DNA of 64,000 nt from Flammula alnicola (lineage: Eukaryota > Basidiomycota > Agaricomycetes > Agaricales > Strophariaceae), in contig JADNRV010000082.1 in NCBI GenBank assembly GCA_015499995.1, positions 124,001 to 188,000 of the forward strand, in the 5' to 3' direction. Position numbers and translations under genes: made by a program. The notes below the pieces were generated by a model. The model saw only the letters and a program-made list of their open reading frames with translations, did not search any database and was not told the DNA's origin. The stretch's first letter is position 1, and each line of letters begins with the position of its first letter. Shown here piece by piece: positions 1 through 11,832 of this stretch.

Positions 1-318
1 CAATGCTACTTATTATAATTTTACTATACCAGAATACTTGCATGCTCTATCACTTACCGAATGTGTGTGTATGTGCTGTTGTTGAATTCAGAAAATGAGA
101 AATGAGGAACGAGGTATCTATCGTTGGGTTTGGTGTTCCTTTATGTAAGGATATCGACTGCGAGCTTCTACGATAGCGACGACAGCAAAAAAATAGCAGA
201 TGAGAGAGGATGCGAGGATGCTGACTGGGAAGAGGAATTTTTTAGACAAAAAAATAAAAGAAAGAACAATCCAATATACTTGCGAGAAAGGGAAGGAGAG
301 ATTGAAATCGTGGAGGTT

Positions 319-1514
319 TCATGATGATTCGAGAGCGCGCATCAGTTGCGAGAGCCTATTCTCGTATGGCGCGAACATGGCATTGAATTCGGCTGCATTT
401 ATTGGCAGCTTCTCCGAGGGTGCTGCTGGACTGGCCACAGCATCTGCTACGCCATGCATAATTGCATCTAAGGTTGCAACCCGTGGTACAGGTCGCATCT
501 GCTTTGCGTCACTTCGACTGGCTCCCGCGTATCTGGGCGACAGAGAGCGATGATTATGACTATGACCGGAGGGCGAGAACGATTGGGATGACGGCTTCAT
601 TATTTCGATTTTCCTTTCTTCCACTGCTGGACTGAGCTTGGGTTCGGGTGGGTACGGTTTAACTCTCAAAGGCGGGAGAACAGGCGATTGCGCTGGATCT
701 TGCTTATAAAACGCATGAGGACCTGCATATGCGAAGATAGGCGAAACAGAAGGTTCAGGGGTGATAGTGTTGGCGGGCGTAGGGAGGCGGTTGGCTGGGT
801 TTGGCTGGGCTGCTGCTTTCTGCTGCTGCCAGCGCACCCATGCAACGACATCTGAGTAGGTGGCTCCTGTGCTTGCCAGTAGTGTGGCCCAGGTTCTGAC
901 CACTTCCGGTGGAGGGTTTTGTTGAGCTTTTAGTAACACACTGAGGTGCTCCAAAATCGGGGCATTTAATGATGGAAATCCTGTTGAAAAGCATTGTCAG
1001 AACATTGGCCTTTCTGCCGTGACTTGGAGCGCATATATGCGGATATATGCTCGCTTTTAAGCTTGGGTTCAACTTACGTGTGTCGAGGTTGTTAAGAAAA
1101 GCTTGTTGCTCCAAAGCGTCTTTCAATTTGGCAAGACGTCTGTCAAACCAACCGGTCGTGTTGAGGACCTTGTAAAATTCACATCCTGGGACTTTCTACT
1201 CCAACCGAAAAAAAAGTTGAACTCGGGATTATTGACCTCATGTTATAAAGAAACGTTACCTTTATTCGCTCCGTCAGTACCTTCCTGACCGCGGAGCTAG
1301 GCATTTGGTCAGGAAATCTATCCCAGTGTTCTGCATCATAGTGGTAGTCAGTGAAAGGGCGATGTTGACGGTTATTTGTCAAAGTACCTTGTAGGATTGC
1401 GACCCCCTGCGGTTTTAGACGTCTTGCCGAGAGTGCCATTTCGCGCTGGGTGGAAGGACCTGCAGATGCTGAAACTGCAGTGTCTGCACTCCTTGGTGCC
1501 ACTGCATGAAACAT
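319..1514 (-). CDS. Uncharacterised protein with a helix-turn-helix-like segment
   Basis: Three exons (1514-1260, 1195-1078, 980-319) join in phase and give about 344 residues. The first intron has a GTAACG donor and a TAG acceptor. Exon 1 is basic and carries a Tyr/His/Trp-rich stretch. Exons 2-3 encode predicted helices (FDRRLAKLKDALEQQ, then PPPEVVRTWATLLAS and TYSDVVAWVRWQQQK) whose spacing resembles a homeodomain-like or other helix-turn-helix fold. The remaining ~150 residues are Pro/Ser/Gln-rich and probably disordered, with a short ordered tail ending RLSQLMRALESS. The start is the first Met of the open exon; a TATATA stretch lies about 200 bp upstream. I do not recognise the family. 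DNA binding is only an inference from the helix pattern; a mating-type HD protein is not supported because the WFxNxR motif is absent. Confidence 0.6.
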
Positions 1515-2827
1515 GGATGGGAGAGGTGAAAAAACAGGGCCTTTTTAATAGGACACCTGTGGGCTTCTGCTTCAACTTGTGCCAGCGTGCAAAAGTATTT
1601 TAGGAACAATTTTTTTGCAGTCACTCAAAGGCTCTTCTCACTTTTTCCTATTTCTGAGAGAGGGATGAGGGAGAGAATTGGGAGGAAGTGATAATGGACA
1701 GATTCCCATGAGGCTTTATATAAAGGTTTGAAAGACTGACTCTGAGTGCCTCATTCTAGCAAATTCTGTGCTTTGAGGCATCACAATTAACGGCGACCTT
1801 ATCGATTGACATAATCATCTCTCCTCTCTCCTGGTAGGGAAATCAGTGTACTAAAATTTGAATTGAAACGTGCCTCCCAGGTTGCACCCTCCCCTGGATC
1901 TGGGGCTCAATGTGCTTAGATGCAGGGCCAACTGCGATTGATAAAGACCTTCAAAGGTTCATCAAGGCCTACACGCAAAGTTAATAGTTTAACTCATCTT
2001 CGGCTTCGAGAGGTTTACAGTGTAAAAACATCTTTAAATTTTAATACAGCGTTCACTGTACATCAAGCAATTTCAATGAGCAGGATGAAGGATATGGCGC
2101 AATAGATGGAGGAGGGGATGATTTGCAAATTTGTTCCCCCGCTCGCCAGATATATATACCACGATTGACTTGGCGGCACGTAGCTACAACCGAAACCATG
2201 ACAAAAAAGGTGGCGTAAAAGGTCATAAATATGCTTAAATGGCATGGGAAACGGGATAAACGTCAGAAAAACTGCTGAAATATGTGCCGGTGAGAGGCTA
2301 CCCGAACCTCGCTCGAGGATGATCCTGCTCAACGATGAGCAGCCGCACCCGACTTGCCGCCAACACTGATATGTCCGACGACAAAGTTGAGTGACTTATA
2401 AAAATCTTTCGAAGAGCCCAAAAAACGAACCGAGAGAACTCCAGAGTATCCCCACGCCATACTCATAACGAAACGGAGATAAGCGGAGAAATGAGCTTTC
2501 CAACCACCACCAGTCAGAGGAATAGCATGTCGTCGGGAACCGTCGGCGCCAGGCAGCGGACTTCCGCAGTGTAAGTTATGGCATCCCAATCTGGTACGCG
2601 GCTGACGCGGTTGATCTTGACGCCGGGACGAGCAGAGCACGGTTGGAATGGTGCCCTGATCCAGCCTGGATGCACATGATAATAGGAATGCGGAGCCATA
2701 TAACATCCCCGCACCGTCTAATCGTGCTCTTTTCCCGCATTTCTCCACATTCCGACCCACAGACGCTGGCCTGGCAGGACGTACCCCGACTTATATTCCC
2801 CCCCCATAACCCTCGTTGAGTTAAGCA
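1515..2827. other. Intergenic, no supported gene
   Basis: This lies between the minus-strand gene ending its 5' side at 1514 and the plus-strand carrier starting at 2828, so it should hold both promoters. A minus-strand open frame of 143 codons (2329-2760) has no recognisable domain. No repeats or RNA genes were seen. Confidence 0.5.
1714..1726 (-). promoter_or_regulatory. TATA-like element upstream of the 1514 start
   Basis: The near-palindromic CTTTATATAAAG lies about 200 bp upstream of the minus-strand start at 1514. The position fits a core promoter for that gene, but nothing else supports it. Confidence 0.3.
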
Positions 2828-4080
2828 ATGTCTCGGAACGGTAACAAGAAGCCTGTGGGGTTCGCCACACATATTATTGCTGGGGTATTGCGGGAGGATG
2901 TGAAGCGGTGAGTTTTGGATCCGGATTTCTTTTGGTGCACGCGACGAGATTTGGATGATACTAACGACGACGACGGCGTTCATAGCTGACATGTCAGCCG
3001 CTCGATACCATCAAGGTCCGGATGCAGCTCTCGAAGTCCGGACGAACACCCGGGGTGAGTGGACTTTGGCAATTTTTATATGGTGCTCGCTGTCTGACCG
3101 TGTTATGCAGACAAAAGCAGAGGTTTCATCGCCACTGGAGCGTATATCGTTAAACGCGAGACCCCCTAGCTCTCTACAAGGGTCTCGGAGCCGTGCTGTC
3201 GGGCATCGTTCCGAAGATGGCCATCCGCTTCGCCAGTTTCGAGGCCTACAAGGATTGGCTTGCAGACAAGGAGACTGGAAAGACGGCAATCGGAAACATT
3301 TTCCTTGGTCGCCTCTATTTTATGCGTCCCGATATTTAGGTTATCTGACTCTGCCTGCTTTTGTACAGCTGGTTTGGGTGCTGGAGTGACTGAGGCCGTC
3401 GCCGTCGTGACACCCATGGAGGTCGTGAAAATTCGTCTACAGGCCCAGCAACACTCTCTGGCCGACCCTCTGGAAGCTCCTCGATACCGCAATGCGGCCA
3501 TGCCGTATATACCATCGTCCGTGAGGAGGGTATCTCCACCCTCTACCGTGGTGTCTCTCTCACAGCGCTGAGACAGGCCACTAACCAGGGTATGCTTTTT
3601 GTTTTGCTCCGGGACACAAGTTATTGACGCTCGACCGCAGGAGCGAACTTCACCGCATACCAGGAGATCAAAAAATTCGCGCACAGGATGCAGCCTGACC
3701 TCGTCGACCTGCCTTCATACCAACACATGGTCATCGGTCTCATCTCTGGCGCTATGGGCCCCTTCTCGAACGCGCCCATCGATACCATTAAGACGCGTGC
3801 GTGTCTCTTTTCCTAATTCCCCCTCTCCTTCTGCTCAAGTAAACTAATACTGTAACATCTCGAATATCTTCTAGGTCTGCAAAAAGCCACCGCCATACCT
3901 GGGCAATCGGCGTTCCAGCGTATTTTCGCTATCGCCGCAGACATGTGGAAAACGGAGGGCGTGAGCTCGTTCTACAAGGGCATTACGCCGCGCGTGCTGC
4001 GCGTCGCGCCGGGTCAGGCGATCGTGTTTGCTGTGTATGAGCGCGTGAGTGGCGTGATCGAGAAGATCAGCCCACGGTGA
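2828..4080 (+). CDS. SFC1: Mitochondrial succinate/fumarate carrier (SFC1/ACR1-type), with apparent 1-nt deletions
   Basis: Six exons (about 2828-2907, 2986-3054, 3111-3307, 3369-3589, 3641-3796, 3875-4080) encode a three-repeat mitochondrial carrier. Signature motifs are PLDTIKVRMQLS in repeat 1, PMEVVKIRLQAQ in repeat 2 and PIDTIKTRLQK in repeat 3. The stretches LYKGLGAVLSGIVPKMAIRF and GPFSNAP are characteristic of the yeast Sfc1 carrier, which exchanges cytosolic succinate for mitochondrial fumarate across the inner membrane during growth on C2 compounds. As printed the frame is broken by missing bases in short G or C runs near 2881-2885, 3166-3171 and 3496-3499, and probably at the 3051-3054 exon edge. 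Apart from the lost frame, motifs, splice sites and the C-terminus are undamaged. Either the assembly lost bases or this copy is a very young pseudogene. Confidence 0.9.
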
Positions 4081-4703
4081 GGGAGGATGATGGATACTCG
4101 GAGTAGAGGGGGTTTGGGACACTGTTGTATTCTGTCGATTGGGAGTGTAGATTGGGTATTTGTGGTGTGGGGATGTAATGTTGGGCGCGGAGAGGGGAGC
4201 CTGGAGGTGCTATGGGGTATATACGGTGGTGCACGATCTTAGGGATTTATTTATGCATACGTCCATTGGATTCATGGGAAGGAACAATCGGTACTTAGAA
4301 TCTAACATACGAACCCTCTGACTCCTCCATCTAGCATGTTTTTAGCACAGACTATATACTGTAGGTATATAATGCATCATGCATCAGCGCTCAGCCTTTG
4401 TAGCTACAATACACTGCAATGTGGTATCCGAACGAGCGCAAGGGGGAAAAAGAAGAAAGTTAATCTGATTAGATTAGATTAAGACGGCTATCTGAATACC
4501 CGAACGCTGATCAATCAATTATCGCAACGGCAAATGCACAACTTCGGTCCGCCGGACGCTGACTTGCCACATCTCCTTGACTTTCACCACTCTTTCACCT
4601 TGCTTATCGAGTCTGATCTCTGCTGGCTATTTCACGGATTCTGCGTAACTTTTTCCCTCTTATACCAACCAGAACCGGACTACGAAGAATCAGTACTAGT
4701 GCA
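4081..4703. other. Intergenic, 3' flank of SFC1 and promoter of FSH1-like gene
   Basis: No open frame with recognisable content. It contains short A/T-rich stretches, including repeated GATTAGATTA at 4468-4481, and no terminal inverted repeats. Confidence 0.5.
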
Positions 4704-6155
4704 ATGGCTGCCCCAACGACTAATAGTAGGACGAAGAAGGTTCTGGTGCTGCATGGGCGAGTTCTCTCTTCAGTGCATATTTCGTGTTCCACATTAATCT
4801 GAACGGTGTCATATGTATGTAGGTACTCGCAGAACGCGATCATATTCAGCAAGCGGGTGAGTTAGATGCGCCTACTCGCTGTCAGACTGGAAAAACTGAC
4901 GCACACGCGTAATTTCCTCGAATAAAGCTAGGTGCACTACGCAAAGAGAGCAAAAACATCGACTTTGGTTAGTCCTCTCTCTCCTCTTCATAGCAAATAA
5001 ACCAACCACTGACGATTTACTGGCCAACCTAACCTAACAGTGTTCATAAACGCACCCCACATCCTCCTCCCCTCCGAGCTGATGGGCTCCCCTGCGCGTT
5101 TTGACTCCGCGGCCCCGTCCGAGACGCCGACTGCGGAAGAGACCCAAGCGGACCCGGACTTGGCGCTCCGCGGGTGGTGGAAGTCGAACAAGGAGCGGAC
5201 GGAGGCGACGGGTTTAGAGGAGTCGATTATGAGCGTGCGGGAGGTGTTGAGGGCGCAGAGGTTTGATGTGAGTGGCTATTTTTGTGGCATTGGTGTAGGA
5301 GAGCCTAAGATGGACAGAAGAGTGACTATCGAAAAATGATTCGCTGACTTTTCTCTGTTATTTTAGGGCGTCTTTGGTTTAGGTATGAGATTTCGGTTTA
5401 TGCTTGCAGGATTATCACTCACCAAACCCTACTTGTGTTCGTAGTCAGGGTGCTGCCTTCGCGGCCTTGCTCTCGGCGCTCGTAAGTCCTATATATATTA
5501 CTACCATCATGAACGAATGAACGAAAGAATTCTGATTCTCCGTATTCATCCAGCTCGAACGACCAACGTATACCCGCCCTTCCTCGTAGACGGTGCCGCG
5601 CCCCACCCGCCCTTGTTCGTATAGTCTCCATCATCTATTCTCTATTCTCTAAGCTAAATACTATTGACCCAACCCACCACTACCTCTAAAACAAAACAAT
5701 CCAAACCCAATCCAAATTCAAAAAACCAAAACCAGCCATTCTGCGTCTCCGTCTCTGGCTTCAAGCTCAGAGACCCCTTCTGTGATCCTATCTTTGCGGC
5801 ACCACACTACACGACGCCGACGCTGCATGTAATTGGCCGCACGGACGTGGTCGTGGTGGAGGAAAGATCGCGGCAGCTCGTGGATATGTCGGGGGCAGCG
5901 AGGGTGGAGGAGCATGAGGGGGGTGAGTTTTTCTGGCTTCCTTTTTACATGCTCGCGTATTGACCTTTTTTTTTAGGCCACTTCGTGCCGTCCAAAGGCC
6001 AATGGCGCAAGTTTTTGGTTAACTATATGTTGGATCCGACGGCGCCGCTTGCTTCGCCTTCCGGTGGTGCTGCTACTCCCACTGCTGCCTGGTGGAGTCA
6101 TCGTATGCGGGGCGGTGGCATCGGCATCGACGTCGGGGACGAGCACTCCCGCTGA
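4704..6155 (+). CDS. FSH1/OVCA2-type serine hydrolase (alpha/beta hydrolase), with two apparent 1-nt deletions
   Basis: Eight short exons encode an alpha/beta hydrolase of the FSH1 family, about 270 residues. Exon 1 gives KKVLVLHG, exon 2 YSQNAIIFSKR and exon 3 LGALRKESKNIDF; then follow FINAPH, the nucleophile elbow GFSQGAAFAALLSAL, the acid GRTDVVV and the base EGGHFVPSKGQW. That is the complete Ser-Asp-His triad of the family, whose physiological esters are poorly known. The first intron (4757-4822) begins GCGAGT, so it appears to be GC-AG. Reading the elbow needs one more T in the run at 5378-5380, and the following exon needs one more base near 5567-5569 (ACG/TATACC). The remaining exons are in frame to the stop. 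The tail after residue ~235 is Gly/Ser-rich. Confidence 0.85.
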
Positions 6156-7377
6156 GGCCCAGGTGCAGGCAAGGGCTGCGGGGAAGCGTTGGTTATGAAG
6201 CTATGAGCTTGCCGTTTAAACCTTAAGGCCTTAAGGCTCTGGGTTTTTTATGGCCGAGTATACATGGCATGGAGGTGCGGTTTTAGATTCGAGATAGATC
6301 TTTTCTTTTTTTGCTCTGATGGAATTTTTCTACATACAGTACTTACCTAGAGGCATCAGCTTACGATATCCATTCGAAGTCGATTTTGTTGCGCTTAAGT
6401 TCTGTGCCCTTAGATAATTCGAATTTTTATCTAGATCAAAGCTTAAGTTATGTTTCTCGGATATTAGAACGAACTTGAATTTGAATCCATCACCGCAGAC
6501 GCAGTCGGTCAAGCTTTAACATTGGATACTTATATTATCCATCGTCCAAAGGCCAATGAAAGATCTAATCAAAATCTAATTGGGCATTGGCCACGGTCTT
6601 CGCCGGCTACTGTGGACTTGAAGGTGGCACGATCTAGTTAGATATTGATTCCGAAATTCGGCCGATTCGTAGAGATGCTTGTATGGAGGTCGGAAATTTA
6701 GTGAAGATAGTAAGTATAGACAGTGCTAGATAAGGATAGTCTAAACGTCCATGATATCCATTTGCTCGAAGGCTTATGGAGTTAATAGTTAGACTAATAT
6801 CCGAGTAGAATGCACAAAGAATACGCAGGTCCGGTACCAGGTCATTGTTCGCAGTGTCTTCGACCGCATACTTAGTTCGAATCACAGGCTCTGGAAAGAG
6901 AACTATTATGAGAACAGAAGTTAAGTACTATGTACCATCGATTCTGATCGATGTCGATGATCAATGATCTTCCGTTTCTTCTTTGATCAAGCATGGGCCG
7001 GGGAGGCAGGATACATGAGAGGGTCTTATACATCTACCCACTGACATCGCCGTTATGTTGACGCCCTTTCTATCCACTGGAAACTTATAGATCTGGGTTA
7101 TATTCGTGTGTGCATATTTTACACGCTAAGTTCATAACGAAATTAGGGACTACGTGGCGGTTTAGATATGTCAAGGAGGAAAGTTCGGAGAAGGTCGCGA
7201 CTCCGATGCAACAATAATATTTAATATTTTTGAGTGTACTTATTGGTGACAATGTCACGCGTGACTTAATGATGGCAACAGATATCAACAAAGGGGAAGA
7301 TTATTGGGTTTGAAATCTCCCCTTCCTCCTCCTTTTCTCTACCTTTTCTCTCTTCTATACGCGTATTCCTATTCAAA
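6156..7377. other. AT-rich intergenic region, no supported gene
   Basis: A 1.2 kb stretch, noticeably richer in A+T than the flanking genes. All open frames are short and lack recognisable motifs. No paired inverted repeats were found by eye. Confidence 0.5.
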
Positions 7378-10300
7378 ATGGCGCCTTGGACCCCCCAGCC
7401 TGCGGGTCTCCAGGAAATCCTGCAAACAATCCACGAATCAACCACGACCAGCACCACCGTACAGCGTAATATCACAGAGGTACATACCTTTGATCTTGTC
7501 TTCTCTCTGTCCGATTTCATGCTTATTTACTACCTTTTACCCCAGAAACTAAACCATTTCACGCGTGCACCCGAGTATATCGCATATCTCGCGTACATCT
7601 TGAGTGCTCTGACTCAGGAAGAGGACCGCATACGCACCATTGCAGGCTATCTGCTCAAGAACAATGCACGCCTCATCCTCTCTGCACCCATCGAGGTGGC
7701 AGAGTTCGTGAAAACAGCGGTGCTGTCCGCTTTTAACGACACCTCGATCATGATTCGAAATGCCGCAAGTCAGGACATTGTCGCCTTCCTTGGCGTGCTC
7801 GAACCTAGGAATTGGCCAGAATGCTTGCAGCATCTTGTGTTGGCGCTAGATTCCCCTGACTTAGACAGACAAGAGGTGGGTTTTTCTTGAGATATATGGA
7901 GTGTTTTTCTCTCTTGCCTTTGTCCAATTTTTTGCTGTGCCGTTGCCAGTGCAGTACACATCACGGACACATCACCACCCTATTTATATTCTTATTCATC
8001 CAATGCTAATCACCTTCGTGTGCAGGCTGCGTTTAACGCGCTCGAAAAAGCATGCGAGGATTACCCGCGGAAGATGGACATCGACATCAACGGGACACGA
8101 CCGCTCGATTTTATGATCCCCAAGTTCCTCGCTTTGTCCGAGCACCCGTCCGCGAAAATGCGCTCGCACGCCGTCGCATGCCTGTCCTACTTTGTGCCGA
8201 TCAACTGCCAGTCTTTGTTCGTGCACATCGACGCCTTCATCGCGTGCCTGTTCAAGCGCGCGTCGGACGACGACCCCTCGGTGCGGCGCCACGTGTGCCA
8301 GGCGCTCGTGCTCCTGCTCGCGGCGCGCCCGGAGAAGCTGATGCCGGAGATGAGCAACGTCGCGCAGTACATGCTGTACTCGACCAAGGACAAGAACGAG
8401 AACGTCGCGCTGGAGGCGTGTGAGTTTTGGCTCACGTTTGCAGAGGACCAGGAGCTTGCGCCCTATCTGCATCCGCTGCTGGACCAGGTGGGGCCGACGC
8501 TGTTGGATTGCATGGTTTATGGGGACGATGATTTATTGTGGCTCGAGGGCGACGCGGAGGAGGATAATGCAGCCGTGCCGGATAAGGAGACGGATATTAA
8601 GCCGAGGCATTATGGGGGTGGCAAGACCCACGGGTTCGAGCGGGAGGCTGGCACCAACGGTGGAGAGTCGTCTGATGCCCCGAAGCAGCGCGTGGGTGCC
8701 TACGGCCAGGAACTCCTGGACTCGGACGATGAAGATGACTATGACTTGGACGATGACGACTTCGCCGACGAGATGACCACTGAGTGGAATTTGAGGAAGT
8801 GTGCGGCGGCAGCACTGGATGTGCTAGCGGTGAGGTTTTCGGGAGAGCTCTTGCGGGTGCTGTTGGGCCCATTGAAGGAGAAGCTGTGGAGTTCGGATTG
8901 GTTGCAAAGGGAGAGTGGTATTTTGGCGTTGGGTGCTATGGCTGAAGGTTTGTGTGCTTTTTTGGAGATGGTATGCCGAGTATACTGATTGACTTGTGTC
9001 TAGGATGCATCGAGGCCATCGAACCCCACCTTCCGACTTTAGTCCCGTATTTGATCAACACATTGAGTGATCCTAAGGTAAATCATCTTCTTGGTTCCCT
9101 TATATATTTTTATTAAAAAATTAATTAATTAAATTTCTAGCCACTCGTTCGCTCGATTACGTGCTGGACTCTGGGACGCTATGCCAGCTGGTGTACGCAG
9201 CCCAAGTCGGAGGAGCATAAGAACCAGTATTTCATTCCGACTATGGAGGGTGTGAGTTGCTTATTTGTTTGAGACTCTTTGTCTCTTGACCTTCGGCTAA
9301 TTCCTCTTTCTTTCATGGCATAGCTCCTCCGCATGGTCCTCGACAACAACAAACGCGTGCAAGAAGCCGGTTGCTCCGCCTTTGCCACGCTCGAAGAAGA
9401 CGCCGGCCCAGAGCTCGCGCCCTTCCTCGAACCCGTCCTCCGTAATTTGGTTCTGGCGTTCGATAAGTACCAGCACAAGAACATGCTCATATTGTACGAT
9501 GCCGTCGGCACGCTGGCAGACGCTGTGGGCCGGGCGCTGCAGAACCCGGTGTATGTGGATATCTTGATGCCTCCGCTGACGGGCAGGTGGAGTAAGTTGA
9601 AGGATGATGATGAGGATTTGATTCCGCTGCTTGAGGTGTGTCCTCTATTTTTATTTTTATTTGTTTTTGCGTTGGGTTGAAAGTTGGGTTGTTTCTTCTA
9701 GTGCTTGGCGTCTGTGACGATCGCCATTGGCCCTGCGTTCCTGCCCTATGCCGGCCCCGTCTTTGAGCGATGCAACACCATCATACACTCCTCTCTCCTC
9801 CAATACCAGCAGTTCCAACAAAACCCCGACATGGACGAACCAGACAAGGCCTTCCTCGTCGTCGCCCTCGACCTCCTCTCCGGGCTCATCCAGGGGCTGG
9901 GCATGGCGCTCGAGCCCCTCCTCGCGAGCTCGCAGCCCAACCTCCTCTCGCTGCTGACAGTGTGCTTGAAGCACCCACAAGCGCCTGTAAGGCAGTCGGC
10001 GTATGCCCTTGTGGGCGATTTGGCGATGGGATGCTTTGCCCTGTTGAGGCCGGCGATGCCGGGCATTATGCAGGAGCTGATTTTGCAGCTTGACCCTGAG
10101 CCCAAGTTTGAATTTGTCAGTGCGTCGAACAATGCGGCGTGGAGTGTGGGCGAGGTGGCGTTGAGGTATGGACGAGGTATGTAAATTTTTTAGTTTGCTT
10201 GTTGGGTATGATTTTATCTCAGGCTGGTCTCTCCTTCTTTTGCAGACGATCCTGAATTCGCACAATGGGTCCACCCGCTCATATCAAGGCTCATTCCGAT

Positions 10301-10769
10301 CCTCTTGCACCCCAAGGCGCCGCGCAGTCTGCACGAGAACGCGGCGGTATCGATAGGCCGCATCGGGCTTATGCACCCTGCGCTCGTCGCTCCTCATCTG
10401 CCCGAGTTTGCGCAGGCGTGGTGCCAGGCGCTGTACGAGATTCGGGATAACGAAGAGAAGGACTCGGCTTTTAGGGGCCTGTGCACGCTTGTGCAGACGA
10501 ATCCTGCTGGGATGGCCAAGGTGTGTTTTGTGTGCATTGATTGGCGACAAGAGATTTTCATATCTGACTTGCCTTTTTCTCCTTTACAGAGCCTGTTGTG
10601 GTTCTGCAACTCGATCATCCGCTGGAACCAGCCGTCGCCGGAGCTGAATAATATGTTCCAGACGCTGCTGCAGGGATTCAAGCAGCATGATGAGGCTGGG
10701 TGGGCGGCGCAGGTCGCGTCGTTCCCGCCTGTCATCCAGGAGCGGTTGGCCGCGAGATATGGAGTATAA
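7378..10769 (+). CDS. KAP104: Transportin / karyopherin beta-2 (Kap104-type importin)
   Basis: Nine exons (7378-7479, 7546-7875, 8026-8947, 9004-9077, 9141-9251, 9324-9635, 9702-10176, 10246-10520, 10590-10769) join in frame to 926 residues, the usual size of transportins. The protein is a series of HEAT repeats (for example [19 protein letters not shown] and [19 protein letters not shown]). An acidic insertion around residues 375-395 ([18 protein letters not shown]) corresponds to the transportin HEAT-8 loop that couples RanGTP binding to cargo release. The family carries PY-NLS cargoes, such as mRNA-binding proteins, into the nucleus. The ATG sits in CAAAATGGCG and starts [15 protein letters not shown], matching the family N-terminus. 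No frameshift is present, including across a 6-C run at the start, which contrasts with the two preceding genes. Confidence 0.96.
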
Positions 10770-11832
10770 GAACTCATATCTGTCTGTGCAGAAAGTCCAA
10801 CCAACGAAGTGGACATCGTGCCATACTCCTTTTCCTTTCTCTTGGGTCTCAAGGGGTAGGGCTCGTCTTTGCTTCGTTCAAGCAACCAACCTATCTTCCG
10901 TTTCTTCTTCTCCAAAGTCATTCCATTCCAAACCAAGCTAGCTATGTCTGTCTGTTTTCTGAAATTTGTGCTTTATTACCCCATCCTTCCTCTCGTTCGC
11001 TCGTCTCTTGCATCTGGATCTTTTTCAGTAGTGTAGTTATTTTTTTTCCGATTCCCGATTTTTTTTTACGTACGTTTCGGTTCTCTCTGTTGAGCTTTAT
11101 CTTCTCTGCTCAGTCCTACCTCTGTCTCGTGTACTCGTTTTTTTTTTTTGCGTCGTGTTACCCTCCCTCCTTTTTACGTTTTCACCGACGGATGGGCTTT
11201 TTGTTTATTTCTTTGCCTCCTGCATCACACCATACATGCACACGTCTGCCTCCTAACGCCAGCACCACCATCCAATTCCAACGCAGCCAGTAACGGCCCA
11301 ACGAACGAACGAATTCAACACCAACAATCAACACAACCAACATCTCATCCCAATTTTTAGTAGCATTAGTATTCAGTAGTTACATATTTGTAGTGTAGTT
11401 TTTCTCTCCATATCATCCTGCAAGTAGATACAATCTCTCTCTCTCTGTCTCCTTTTTTACGCGCTCTCCACCACCAATTTCTGATTGTTTCCTCTACCCC
11501 CACCCTCCTGACATCTACGTACGATCGAGCTCCTCACATTTCGCATCGTTTGGATGTGGGTTTGTGGACAACGTACAATTTACTGTAGAGGCGAATAAAC
11601 CGAACTAAAATGATGTACATAGGCACCTCTCTCTCATGTTACGATTGACGACAATAACCCAAAGCACACTGTAGCCTTTTTCAATAATGCGATTTCGAAC
11701 CTTCAGCGTAGATCTCTTTCTCCATCTCGAATGCAACGTGTACTTGTGTGTGTGCGTGAATAATAAATAAATAGGCCAAGTAACAACACAATGACCTCGA
11801 GCTCCATATTACACATCGGCGGGGTTCATCAC
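10770..11832. other. Convergent intergenic region, pyrimidine-rich
   Basis: The region holds the 3' ends of the transportin (plus) and lectin (minus) genes. The plus strand is strongly T/C-rich with T runs of up to 10 near 11140 and a short CT repeat near 11430. No gene is supported; the listed open frames are low-complexity. Confidence 0.5.

Noticed and set aside
319..1514. Mating-type homeodomain gene
   Set aside because: The WFxNxR recognition-helix motif is missing and no MIP or partner HD gene lies nearby.
2329..2760. 143-codon minus-strand frame
   Set aside because: No domain, no intron model, and lies in the promoter region of the carrier gene.
6870..6895. tRNA-like TTCGAATC box
   Set aside because: No matching A box or cloverleaf could be drawn around it.
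7996..10274. Minus-strand frames of 158 and 205 codons
   Set aside because: Antisense to transportin exons, with Arg/His-rich composition expected of a shadow.
10800..11360. Plus-strand frames after transportin
   Set aside because: T/C-rich 3' flank; composition is low-complexity Phe/Ser/Leu.
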